Position numbers and translations under genes: made by a program
Part shown: positions 7,796 through 16,128 of the stretch, in pieces
How positions within the stretch are numbered: the first letter of the stretch is position 1
Layout: each line of letters begins with the position of its first letter
Assembly (NCBI GenBank): GCA_027067785.1
Contig: JAMOVL010000041.1
Coordinates: 1-32,961 of the forward strand
Length of the DNA: 32,961 nt
Source: Desulfurococcales archaeon
GTDB lineage: Archaea; Thermoproteota; Thermoprotei_A; Sulfolobales; Desulfurococcaceae
Reading direction: 5' to 3'
Notes under the pieces: model-generated
What the model saw: the letters and a program-made list of their open reading frames with translations, nothing else
The model's database searches: none
What the model was told of the DNA's origin: nothing

Positions 7796-9331
7796 TTGAA
7801 CAACAGGTTTTCATCCTGTATACGTAGATCTATAAGGCATGCCCTCTTCATACCTTTATTCCTATTTATATTAATTATTCTAGTAACTGTTCTCTTCGTA
7901 TTATCGAGTTCAGGTACTACGATAATTGTTTCGCCTGATTTTCTCCTTATATCAATGATTGTTTATATGCTTTTCATCACACTATTCCTACGTGTTTACA
8001 ACTATGCTAAGACTGTTCTCGATATAGAGGTTTCGTGTGATATTATATCTTTGGAAAAACTCTTGTTTATCTACATCGTTACGATAATAATACCGTTGAT
8101 TTATCCAGTTAAAGAGAACTTATCATATGTCATAGACATATTTATAACGATAACAGCGATTATTGTACAACTACACTATGCATCCATATTATCAAGAATA
8201 TCGTATCTTATGGCTTCAACCTATAAATCGGGACAAGAGGAGACTCCAAGATTTCCGATGTATAGGTTTAGGAATATATGGCTTCTCCGAGGATTCATAG
8301 TTTTGGGAATCATACTTGTCCTAGCACTTTTTATATCTCTGAGATTTTTTATGTCCGGTATCAGCAATGATTACATAGTATTCATTGCCATCCTAACAAT
8401 ATTTTTTCTTGTATTATCAGGCATTTTGTCTATAAAATATAAGATAGCGAATGATCCGTATCGTGGCCTTAGATTTGCCTCCCTCTACAGGATGTTCACG
8501 ATCATGAATATGCTAGCAGTATTCATATTCTACGGAATCGCTACAGCAAGCACGAGAAAAATATATGGAACTATTGATCCGTATGTTGTATCATTTCTCG
8601 TCGAAACTGTTGCTGCTATGTTCATAATTGTTTATCTAAAGTACTCTCTCGACGATCTCATTGGATTGATAATAGTGTCCAAGGTTCCAGGGATAGCTAA
8701 GGAAGCCGGTATGCTTCCCATATATATGATTATACATGACATCCCTGTTATGGAGAGTATATCCAAGGTATCACACGCATTTAACGATATCTTAAGATCC
8801 ATATGGCTCGCTGGATTCCCTATAAACACGGTAATTTATATTTCGAAACCATATAGTCTTCTAAGAACAATGCTTCTTTTCAACTTTAACGAGACATTTG
8901 AAGAAGTCAAAGAAGAGATGACAAGTCTAGGTGAAGATTTCGTAAAAGTAGTTGGACCGCCTGAAGCCTATATATTTAATATAGCGTACCCAGTAGCTGA
9001 AACTCTACCACGTCCGCCGAGATATTATTTCAATATTAAAGTACATGAGAGAAACATTACGTTCGAGAGGATCTACTTAATACGTTCTATAATGAGCATT
9101 ATCAGAAAGTCGAAAGGTGTTCTATTAATAATAGAGGATCTATCTGATCTAATCAATATTAGTAGTTTCACGACAGTATATTCACTCATCAGAACACTCC
9201 TTTCCCTATTGAGACCAAACGTCGATGCAATGATCATAATCACGCCCGATTATAAGCCTCACGAACAATACATAAATGTTTTCAAGAACATAGCAAATAA
9301 CGTAGTGGATGTAACAAGATTATTAATCTAA
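7796..9331 (+). CDS. polytopic membrane protein with DUF835-like C-terminal domain, paralogue of the 5543-6865 product
   Basis: 511 aa from TTG 7796. About eight hydrophobic segments lie between residues 15 and 290, followed by a cytosolic domain of about 210 residues. Its end has a Walker-B-like strand (GVLLIIEDLSDLI), a helix with FTTVYSLIRTLLSLL, and a strand ending in Pro (AMIIITPDYKPHEQY). This is the layout of DUF835, a degenerate RecA/KaiC-like domain, with no P-loop visible. It starts 5 bases after the KaiC-like stop, so co-transcription is likely. The start is uncertain: no strong ribosome site is seen at the TTG. A role as membrane receptor or anchor for the KaiC-like ATPase is inference from order and fold. 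Confidence 0.6.
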   Translation: MNNRFSSCIRRSIRHALFIPLFLFILIILVTVLFVLSSSGTTIIVSPDFLLISMIVYMLFITLFLRVYNYAKTVLDIEVSCDIISLEKLLFIYIVTIIIPLIYPVKENLSYVIDIFITITAIIVQLHYASILSRISYLMASTYKSGQEETPRFPMYRFRNIWLLRGFIVLGIILVLALFISLRFFMSGISNDYIVFIAILTIFFLVLSGILSIKYKIANDPYRGLRFASLYRMFTIMNMLAVFIFYGIATASTRKIYGTIDPYVVSFLVETVAAMFIIVYLKYSLDDLIGLIIVSKVPGIAKEAGMLPIYMIIHDIPVMESISKVSHAFNDILRSIWLAGFPINTVIYISKPYSLLRTMLLFNFNETFEEVKEEMTSLGEDFVKVVGPPEAYIFNIAYPVAETLPRPPRYYFNIKVHERNITFERIYLIRSIMSIIRKSKGVLLIIEDLSDLINISSFTTVYSLIRTLLSLLRPNVDAMIIITPDYKPHEQYINVFKNIANNVVDVTRLLI

Positions 9332-9403
9332 GACTGCGTTTAACATCTTATAGTTATGTTTAGACAATGTTTTTAGCCCGGGTTTTGTAGGGGAGGGTTA
9401 TCA

Positions 9404-10213
9404 TTGGCGGAGAATGCCGAGGAAAAGGAAATCTACGAGATTATTGCAGGCATGCCTATTGAGACAGATAAGCTAAACGTCCTCTCCGACATAACATTTG
9501 AAGCCCAGCTCTTACTGAGGAGCAAGTTTATAAAGAAAATAAAGCTTGGGTTCGAAGACTTTAAGAATCTGCCTAAACTCGCCGAAGATAAAGAAGTTCT
9601 CCTCACAACAACCCTAGATGGCAAGAGGTTTATCATTTATTTGAGCCATGGCAAAATAGTCTCCTCCGCAATGGTTGATACCAGTAGTGGTACTAGGCAG
9701 GTTGGATTAAAGCCACTCGCAACCCTCATAGCAGCTTCTAAGATCTCCCCTATAACTTTCAAGCTATATGAAGTACAACCTATGGTTTCGGAGGATAGAA
9801 CAAGAGAGGCAAGTATAAGGCCTTCACTCCTAGAAAAGGGTTCGAGGAAACGTAGCGGGCCCATCGAAGTCAAGGCTGTGCCCGAAGTAAGGCCTGTACC
9901 GATACCAAAAGAAGAAAAAGAAGGACAGCCTATCATCCTGGAGTTCACGAGGCGCATTAAGGAGTTCATGGATAAAATGAAGGAAGACGTGTCTGATCTA
10001 GCCGGTTATTACGGATGTAAGTTCCTCGACCTCAAGATCGAGATAAGCAGAGGTGTCCTGAAGATTAAGATCTATGTTAAAAAGAAAGGATTATTCACAA
10101 AATGCAGAACAGAGGATCTCAAAAAAGCCGTGGAAAACGATGCTGATATACTTCTAACAATGCTCGATCTCGATACACCGTGCGAGGTATATGTTATTGA
10201 GCGTAAGAAGTAG
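9404..10213 (+). CDS. two-domain protein of unknown function
   Basis: 269 aa, not recognised. TTG 9404 is chosen because GGGAGGG (9391-9397) lies 6 bases before it. An N-terminal alpha/beta domain (about 1-115; LTTTLDGKRFIIYLSHGKIV resembles a DUF2226/roadblock-like beta meander, weakly) is joined by a charged, Pro-rich linker (about 125-165). The C-terminal domain (about 170-269) is a strand-rich unit with two Cys (in YYGCKFLDL and FTKCRTEDL) plus a third near the end. No signal peptide or membrane segment, so cytosolic. It stands alone between the KaiC-like cluster and the ACT-V4R gene, with gaps of 72 and 166 bases. Confidence 0.6.
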   Translation: MAENAEEKEIYEIIAGMPIETDKLNVLSDITFEAQLLLRSKFIKKIKLGFEDFKNLPKLAEDKEVLLTTTLDGKRFIIYLSHGKIVSSAMVDTSSGTRQVGLKPLATLIAASKISPITFKLYEVQPMVSEDRTREASIRPSLLEKGSRKRSGPIEVKAVPEVRPVPIPKEEKEGQPIILEFTRRIKEFMDKMKEDVSDLAGYYGCKFLDLKIEISRGVLKIKIYVKKKGLFTKCRTEDLKKAVENDADILLTMLDLDTPCEVYVIERKK

Positions 10214-10274
10214 GGCTAGTCATATATAGTGGAATATTTATATTTCGGTCTTATCCTCGCTGCTTAGTATTTGA

Positions 10275-10294
10275 CTATCATTTATATTTGATAG
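10275..10294. promoter_or_regulatory. inverted repeat flanking a TATA-like core upstream of the ACT-V4R gene
   Basis: CTATCA-TTTATATT-TGATAG: 6-bp arms around an 8-bp AT core that itself looks like a TATA box. It lies about 86 bases before the TTG at 10380. A nearer TATA candidate (CTATAAG, about 10347) would give a leaderless transcript, so this site may be an operator, an upstream promoter or chance. Confidence 0.3.
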
Positions 10295-10379
10295 CCACAA
10301 TAGATACATTATGTAATTAATAGTGGTTAGAAGTTTTGGTAATTTACTATAAGATGATAAACGAAATGGTGGATCTCGG

Positions 10380-11252
10380 TTGATACTGAGATTTGTACGT
10401 GTTAGAGAAAAACCAGCTGGCAAAATGCCCGATCTCTATATTGATACCATATATGAGCTGGGAAAATACTCGTATTCGGCAATGGTCCTCCGTGTAAAGG
10501 ATCGGCCAGGAGTTCTTGCCAAGATACTGAACGTGCTTGCCGAGCGAGGAGTTGATATAGCGAAGGTTAATGTTCCTGAAATACCTAGTGGTGGAGAAGG
10601 TTTCGTCTCGATCCTGATGCGTAATTGTGGTGAAGCCTGCCTCGAAGAAGTGGAGAAACAGCTCAAGAAGCTAGACGTCGTTCTCGGGATAAGGAAGTTT
10701 CTTCCTCAGACCGGGTTCTTGTTCATCAAGTATAACTCTATAAAGCTCATTGATCAACCTGCAGTCATAGTTACGCGCAACATGATACGTAGCATTATAG
10801 ATGTTTTTATCAAGCAGGGAGGATACGCTGATCTAGGGACGAGGAATGCGTTGAGAACAATAGGTCATGGTATAGGAAAGCAGTTGTACGAGTGTATATC
10901 AAAGATAGAGATGGAGGTTGGCGAGGGCATTGAAGAATATAAGGTAGCCTTAAACCTGTTGAAAGACATTTATGAATCGCTAGGATTTGGTATAATGGAT
11001 ATAATCGAAGTGTTGCCGATGATGAGGTATACGATAAGGATAAAGAATAATATGGAGTGCATTGCTGCCCGTGACCTCCATATAATTGATTTCACGGGAT
11101 ATATTACGAGAGGGATACTGGAGAGGTTCTTTGCCGATCTCTTTGGTCGTCGTGCAGTAGCAAAAGAGACGAGATGCATCAATCATGGAGATGATGTCGA
11201 TGAGTTCAAAGTAGACATCTATGAGTCATCATCAACGCTATTACTCAGGTAA
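10380..11252 (+). CDS. ACT domain - V4R domain fusion protein (putative ligand-sensing regulator)
   Basis: 290 aa. Residues about 30-105 form an ACT domain (SAMVLRVKDRPGVLAKILNVLAERGVDIAKV, the amino-acid/ligand-binding pattern with DRPGV). Residues about 125-285 resemble a V4R (4-vinyl reductase) domain. This includes the central helix-rich part, GFGIMDIIEV, and the cysteine-containing end ETRCINHGDDVDEFKVDIYE. V4R domains bind small hydrophobic molecules and ACT domains bind amino acids or similar effectors, so a sensor or regulator is the best guess. There is no DNA-binding domain, so output must go through partners. The TTG start has no strong ribosome site; a leaderless start is possible. 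Confidence 0.7.
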   Translation: MILRFVRVREKPAGKMPDLYIDTIYELGKYSYSAMVLRVKDRPGVLAKILNVLAERGVDIAKVNVPEIPSGGEGFVSILMRNCGEACLEEVEKQLKKLDVVLGIRKFLPQTGFLFIKYNSIKLIDQPAVIVTRNMIRSIIDVFIKQGGYADLGTRNALRTIGHGIGKQLYECISKIEMEVGEGIEEYKVALNLLKDIYESLGFGIMDIIEVLPMMRYTIRIKNNMECIAARDLHIIDFTGYITRGILERFFADLFGRRAVAKETRCINHGDDVDEFKVDIYESSSTLLLR

Positions 11253-11392
11253 TACTTGTTTTAAATAATATTAAGTGTATAAATGCTCATTATTTAAAGA
11301 ATTTCATTTTTAGAATCCATAACCAGATCAATGTGTGGTTTCAAAAGATACAATATATGAAGAAGATAGAGAGACAAAATAGGGGGTTATAG

Positions 11393-14300
11393 TTACATTC
11401 CAAGCTCTCTTGTTCTCTCGAATAATTCCTTCGTAGCTTCGCCTACTTCTTTAGTGCCTGAGACTAGCTCTGCCGTTTCTGCGGCCTCTGTTTCTGGAGC
11501 CATTGACAGTACTTCTGCTTCTGTTCCTGTCTCCTTGAGCTCTTCTACAGCGCGCTTGTAGACTGCTGCTGGGTCGTAGTAGTAGTTGAAGATTATTCTT
11601 GATACATCCCATACGTTGGTGACTCCCTTGTAGAGCATCCAGTTGAGTATGGTGGCTTTCCTGTAGATCTCGTCGATTATGTCTTCTAGTTCTAGTCCGC
11701 TCTTCATAGCTATATCTCTGAGATGTATGCTTTTCTCCATGTCGATCCTGAAGGCGTCTTTCTTGGGATCCCACTGTGCGATCGTTATGTAGCGGTTGAA
11801 GTCCTCCACTTCTTGTATAACGGTCACTCTTCTCTGTACCTTGACGACACCTTTCTCAATACGTGTGATCACACGGCGTAGATGTATGAATATATTCATA
11901 AGCCTCATATATGTTGGCGGAATATTCATCGGCGGACTCGTCAGCCTCTTAATAGCGTAATCAAGAGTCTCGGCATGGATAGTTGAGTTGTGTGTTAGTA
12001 CTAGTCCTCCTGATATTGCGAACATATGCGTGCCCGGTACTTCGATATCATATAAAAGTGAATCTTTCTCTACGGTCTCTGTACGTATAACTTTATGTAT
12101 GTATAGCCCGTCATATTTCTTGACCTTAGTATAAGTTCTCTTCTTCAATAGTTCCCGCCTACCGAGTATTTCCAGTATTTTAACCTTGCTACTACCGCCG
12201 ATAATCGTTATAACATAGATTATGGATGATTTCTTTGCAAATCCTCTAGTATTATCAACTATTCTTAACGAAGCAAGTATATCCAAGCTTTTCAGAATCA
12301 CGATGATTGATTCGGCAAGTTTTCTATTTACAGTCCGAGCGTTTATACGTATATGTTTGTCTTTATCAACTATTACACTTCCATCTCCATCCCAATAACC
12401 CTCAATAATACCTCTGCGGAAGTCTTCTGGAGCTCTTAGAGCTAAGTCTAGTGGTACGCTACGTTCATAGTCATTGACTTTTCCTTGGAGTATTTCATAG
12501 ATTAGCAGTGCTAATGCTTTGGAATCAACATTTATGAATAGAATGTTGTCCTTCGTTTGTACTACATATATTGCTTCTTCGTCTAGCCCGATCCTTTTCA
12601 GTGTTTCAATGAACTTATTTGCTAATCTGGTGTCTTTACCCGGATATAGTACGATGCGTCTTGGTAGCCCGTCCTTGTCGTCATATTGTATTGTTCCATC
12701 TGCTAGGAAGAATCCTAAGATATAGCCGAAATTCCTGTCTAGTTTGATTCTTATCGGTATGGATCTTCTTCCTTTTTCTCCGTACTTTACTTTTCCATCA
12801 CTTAGCTTATCAGGGTGTATTCCTAGCTCTATGAATAATCTGTAGGGTATTGAGGCTTTTCCATAGTACCAATCATCAACATCACTAATTGATCTACCGA
12901 TCTTGGATGCAGTCTTACGGATTTCTCCTTTTCCATACTCCCTGAGTACTTTACTAGCATTTTCTATGTAGAGCTTGTCACTGTATTTCTCTAGAAGTTT
13001 AACTGCATTGATCTCATTTATTTCTTCATCAGTTAGTGCCAACGTTCTTAATGAAACAAGTAGGTCGCCCTTCTTAAGCTTGTGTGCTGGCTTGGTGGTC
13101 AGCTTTCCGTTCTCGAGGACGATCACTGGATGATTCTCGTGTACTTCATGTACGACGCCTCCTTCGAGATGTATTCTAACGAATCTATTTGATCCGTTCT
13201 TTACTACAACTCTTGAAACGGGTACCCATAGCGGTTTTCCATCTGAATATGTTAGGACTTTAAGATCTTTTACTTTGTTATCTATCACATCTTCGACTAG
13301 TTTTCCTATCTCGTATAGGTCTATACGTCCATTAACAGAAGCTAGTACTAGCTGGTCTCTCGGTAGACATAGGCCTCCGTGTCCTGTGGCTAGTGATTGG
13401 AAGAGCACAAACGCTTCTTCACCGCGAACCTCACCAACAATAATATAGTCAGGACGATAACGCAGGCTCAGCTTTACCAGATCGAACAACCTAATACTCG
13501 TACCACCCGAAGAGCCAACCAGGTAGCTCTCACGGCTCGTAAGCTGCACCCAGTTAGGATGAGGCAGGTTAATCTCAGGAGTATCCTCAACAGTAACAAT
13601 CTTCATACCAGGCTTGATAAACATCGAGATAACGTTTAGCAGAGTGGTGTTGTGGTTTAGCCTCCACCCTATCTGTCCTATGACGAAGTTATGCGTGTCT
13701 TCTACTTCGAAGTCGTAGAGATACTCATTTGTTGGTTCGACTTGTTCGATCCTCAGTATTTTCTCGCAGAATACATCGCCGATAACCAGTGATTCCATCT
13801 TGTCGAGTAGGGCTATTGCCTGGCTACCAGTTTTTGCCTTATAATATCCGATGAAGTCTAGAAGGTCTTCTCTATCAAGAGCTCTATATCCGTGCTCGTA
13901 CTGTCTAACGTATCTACTGGATAGCCCTAGTTCTTTCTCAACACGTTTCTTACCAATGCCGAGCCTACTCCTTATCTCTGCAAGCGCTGGGCCTACAGGG
14001 AATACATCTATGTTCGGGTTGGGCTGAACATCTGCATTATTACCGATAATCTCTTCGATCTTCTCTCTGGATATACTGTATTCTCTGAGCATAGCTATGA
14101 ATCTGGCCGCCTCGGAGCCATATATGATAACTCTGTATAACGGTGTGTTCTTGACAGGTTTTTCTTTGACTACGTGTTTTATACGCATCCTCTTCAGGAT
14201 CAAGGATATGCCGTTGGCGAGATCCTTAGACCTGGTTGAGAACCCAACTATGATCTCGTTCTTGCCGCTGCTCTTCTTGACGTACAGTGATCCATCTGCA

Positions 14301-15916
14301 TCGAATAGCCCGGCTAGGAATGCCTTTAGAACATCCGGATCATTATTGAACAATATTTCTTCGGGTATGCGGACGGTATAGCTCTTCTTTTCATTGAATA
14401 GCTTGGCTAGCTTAGCGGCTAGGTTTTCGTCGTTGAATCTAATGAGTAGTACTTCGTTCCTCTTGTCCACTGTAATATTGGGGGTTTTACCGTATAGTCT
14501 GCGTGCTATACTGATGTATTTCTCCTTAATGCTCTGATCCTTCGTTGTCAAGCATACCGTGGAGCGGTCGAGGTAGCCATCACCTATCCATAAGCCCAGG
14601 AAATATGCTTCCTCGGGCGAAACCCTGTATATACCGCCATAATCAGTGTTAAGCCATACGTTTACGAGGTAGTCTCCCTCTCTTATGTCCTGGGCTGTTA
14701 CAGGTACTAGTTCTAGTGTCTCAGGATCAAGTTTGATGAAGTTGTGGTCTATGGTCGTAGTTATTATTGATGAGTTCGTCACAACCTTCACTAATGCCCT
14801 GTTATCTCTGTGTTTAATGGCGCGAACTATGCGTTTCCATGTTAGCTTGTAGTCGTTATCTATGCTTAGGACCTCGATATTTTCTTCGACATCCTTAACT
14901 ATGTGGTCGCCTACACGGTATTCTCTTGATTTAATCATCTCGTATAGTTCATCGGCACGTACTATGCGTGGCTCCCCGTTTATCCTTGCTATGATAAGTG
15001 TGTCCCCAGGGAAGCTCTTACCGGTACCAGTGCCGCCGGCGATCATTGCTGTTTTGGCGTGTTCGATTAGTTCCCATAGGTAGGCTGCTACGAGTGTATC
15101 GAGTTCTCCGGACTGTATTATCTCTATGACACTGAACGGTCTCTCACGGAACTTACGTATTGTGAAGGTTGGCCCTTTGACTGATACTTCTCTTCCGAAG
15201 GTTGCTGCTAGCCTGTGTTTTTCCGGTAGCATTGCGTCTAGGATTGGAAATGCTATGCTGATGTGTTTGCCAGCCATGTGCGCCATTTTCATGATGAACT
15301 CGTTGAGGTAGTCTTCGTCGAGGAATGTTATGTTGGTCGGTATGCTCTCGTATTTCTTGTGCCATACGTAGATCGGTATGTTTACTCCGTTACAGCTTAT
15401 ATCCTCAATGTTCGGGTCTTTCATGAGCGGGTCTATCGGGCCGTAGCCAAGGAGGTTTCTCTCGATATAGTAGAGTAGCTTGATACGCCTAGCGCCTACT
15501 AGGCCTAGTTTCTGCTTGTACTTATCCGCTATGCGCTCTGCTTCTCTGAACACGTATCCCTTCAGGTCCTTTATGTCCTCGGGCTTTGTAGGCGGCTTGA
15601 TCTCGTCCATCAAGATCTCGGTGAGCTTCTCGAGGACCGCTCTATCTGTTGGTGTCAAACCGTATTCTTCGACAAAATACATTGGGCCCTGCGGTGTCTC
15701 GGCTATAACTACTTTGACGAACGGCTTGTAGACGTAGTAGCTCTCCATTATCCTCCAGCTAGGATCGCGGCGTGCCACCTGTATAGGCTCTGTAGGCATA
15801 ATGACGTGGCGTATAGCCTCCATCTCGGCCTGGCCAGCGCGGAGGCTCCTAGGCTTTCTCTTCTTACTCTTCTTGGTAAATACTCTGCTCTGCAAAATCT
15901 TCTTCAGTGAAGGCAA
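11393..15916 (-). CDS. GspE/ArlI-type pilus assembly ATPase precursor interrupted by two inteins
   Basis: 1507-aa precursor; removing residues 301-756 and 850-1310 leaves a 590-aa protein. Extein landmarks: N-terminal domain with NLLGYGPIDPLMKDPNIEDISCNG, Walker A GGTGTGK|TT split by intein 1, Asp box VTVEDTPEI (774-782), Walker B YIIVGE (824-829), and His box ATGHGGL|STIHAE split by intein 2. These define a type II/IV secretion ATPase that powers type IV pilus assembly as a cytoplasmic hexamer under the platform protein. The C-terminus is Glu-rich and probably disordered. TTG start at 15916, with GAGGGG about 10 bases upstream. It is divergent from the platform-protein operon at 16129. ArlI of an archaellum is less likely because no other arl genes are present. 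Confidence 0.9.
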   Translation of the reverse strand: MPSLKKILQSRVFTKKSKKRKPRSLRAGQAEMEAIRHVIMPTEPIQVARRDPSWRIMESYYVYKPFVKVVIAETPQGPMYFVEEYGLTPTDRAVLEKLTEILMDEIKPPTKPEDIKDLKGYVFREAERIADKYKQKLGLVGARRIKLLYYIERNLLGYGPIDPLMKDPNIEDISCNGVNIPIYVWHKKYESIPTNITFLDEDYLNEFIMKMAHMAGKHISIAFPILDAMLPEKHRLAATFGREVSVKGPTFTIRKFRERPFSVIEIIQSGELDTLVAAYLWELIEHAKTAMIAGGTGTGKSFPGDTLIIARINGEPRIVRADELYEMIKSREYRVGDHIVKDVEENIEVLSIDNDYKLTWKRIVRAIKHRDNRALVKVVTNSSIITTTIDHNFIKLDPETLELVPVTAQDIREGDYLVNVWLNTDYGGIYRVSPEEAYFLGLWIGDGYLDRSTVCLTTKDQSIKEKYISIARRLYGKTPNITVDKRNEVLLIRFNDENLAAKLAKLFNEKKSYTVRIPEEILFNNDPDVLKAFLAGLFDADGSLYVKKSSGKNEIIVGFSTRSKDLANGISLILKRMRIKHVVKEKPVKNTPLYRVIIYGSEAARFIAMLREYSISREKIEEIIGNNADVQPNPNIDVFPVGPALAEIRSRLGIGKKRVEKELGLSSRYVRQYEHGYRALDREDLLDFIGYYKAKTGSQAIALLDKMESLVIGDVFCEKILRIEQVEPTNEYLYDFEVEDTHNFVIGQIGWRLNHNTTLLNVISMFIKPGMKIVTVEDTPEINLPHPNWVQLTSRESYLVGSSGGTSIRLFDLVKLSLRYRPDYIIVGEVRGEEAFVLFQSLATGHGGLCLPRDQLVLASVNGRIDLYEIGKLVEDVIDNKVKDLKVLTYSDGKPLWVPVSRVVVKNGSNRFVRIHLEGGVVHEVHENHPVIVLENGKLTTKPAHKLKKGDLLVSLRTLALTDEEINEINAVKLLEKYSDKLYIENASKVLREYGKGEIRKTASKIGRSISDVDDWYYGKASIPYRLFIELGIHPDKLSDGKVKYGEKGRRSIPIRIKLDRNFGYILGFFLADGTIQYDDKDGLPRRIVLYPGKDTRLANKFIETLKRIGLDEEAIYVVQTKDNILFINVDSKALALLIYEILQGKVNDYERSVPLDLALRAPEDFRRGIIEGYWDGDGSVIVDKDKHIRINARTVNRKLAESIIVILKSLDILASLRIVDNTRGFAKKSSIIYVITIIGGSSKVKILEILGRRELLKKRTYTKVKKYDGLYIHKVIRTETVEKDSLLYDIEVPGTHMFAISGGLVLTHNSTIHAETLDYAIKRLTSPPMNIPPTYMRLMNIFIHLRRVITRIEKGVVKVQRRVTVIQEVEDFNRYITIAQWDPKKDAFRIDMEKSIHLRDIAMKSGLELEDIIDEIYRKATILNWMLYKGVTNVWDVSRIIFNYYYDPAAVYKRAVEELKETGTEAEVLSMAPETEAAETAELVSGTKEVGEATKELFERTRELGM
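11987..13369 (-). mobile_element. intein 2 of the pilus ATPase, LAGLIDADG class, inserted in the His box
   Basis: 461 aa, precursor residues 850-1310. It starts with Cys850 (CLPRDQLVLASVNG, block A) and ends LVLTHN before Ser1311, so excision restores GHGGLSTIHAE. Two LAGLIDADG motifs are seen: LGFFLADGT (1067-1075) and EGYWDGDGS (1172-1180), both with acidic residues intact. A helix-turn-helix-like stretch (IRKTASKIGRSISDVDDWYYG) lies between the splicing and nuclease parts. Block F is LLYDIEVPGTHMFAI. In block B the usual Thr of TxxH is replaced by His (VHENHP), though the block B His is kept. Splicing is expected from the intact Cys1, His-Asn and Ser+1. Confidence 0.93.
13649..15016 (-). 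mobile_element. intein 1 of the pilus ATPase, LAGLIDADG class, inserted in the Walker A loop
   Basis: 456 aa, precursor residues 301-756. It starts with Ser301 right after the P-loop Lys (SFPGDTLIIARINGEP, block A) and ends WRLNHN before Thr757, so excision joins GTGTGK to TTLLN. Block B has TTTIDHN. LAGLIDADG motifs are LGLWIGDGY (440-448) and LAGLFDADG (534-542). A helix-turn-helix segment lies at about 641-690 (EIRSRLGIGKKRVEKELG and SSRYVRQYEHG), and block F is YLYDFEVEDTHNFVI. Ser in place of Cys at position 1 is a less common but functional class. Until it splices out, the ATPase cannot have a P-loop. Confidence 0.93.
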
Positions 15917-15986
15917 ATGCAGACGCCCCTCTCTGACAAAACTAAATAGTGCTGGACATAATTCTTTTGCTTTCAGTAATAATAAG

Positions 15987-15995
15987 TTTTTAATC
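15987..15995 (-). promoter_or_regulatory. TATA-like box of the intein-bearing ATPase gene
   Basis: On the minus strand this reads as an ATTAAAAAC-type box about 70 bases before the TTG at 15916, leaving a leader that includes the GAGGGG ribosome site. It is the best AT-rich candidate in the 212-base divergent region. Confidence 0.35.
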
Positions 15996-16067
15996 CCAGT
16001 ATGTAAACCTTGTCTAGCGATATGTATATGTGTGTGACAAACACTAGGATCGATCTGGGGGCCGAGG

Positions 16068-16076
16068 ATAAATATA
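16068..16076 (+). promoter_or_regulatory. TATA box of the pilus platform/adhesin operon
   Basis: ATAAATATA follows a G-rich stretch and lies about 55 bases before the TTG at 16129, leaving a leader of about 30 bases with the GGTGAT ribosome site at 16117-16122. Confidence 0.45.
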
Positions 16077-16128
16077 TGCTCCGTAAAAGAAAATAAATAA
16101 AATATAGTAGTTTTGCGGTGATGCTCTC

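Noticed and set aside
10350-10392. A C/D box sRNA candidate (ATGATAA ... CTGA)
   Set aside because: The C box has a mismatch, no good D'/C' pair is present and the region overlaps the start of the ACT-V4R gene.
13397-15731. Many plus-strand open frames opposite to the ATPase
   Set aside because: They mirror the coding frame of the extein and inteins and have no motif of their own.
11393-15916. Reading the 1507-aa gene as a fusion of an ATPase with unknown domains
   Set aside because: Both extra parts begin with Ser/Cys, end with His-Asn before Thr/Ser, hold LAGLIDADG pairs and interrupt catalytic motifs that join perfectly once removed, so they are inteins.
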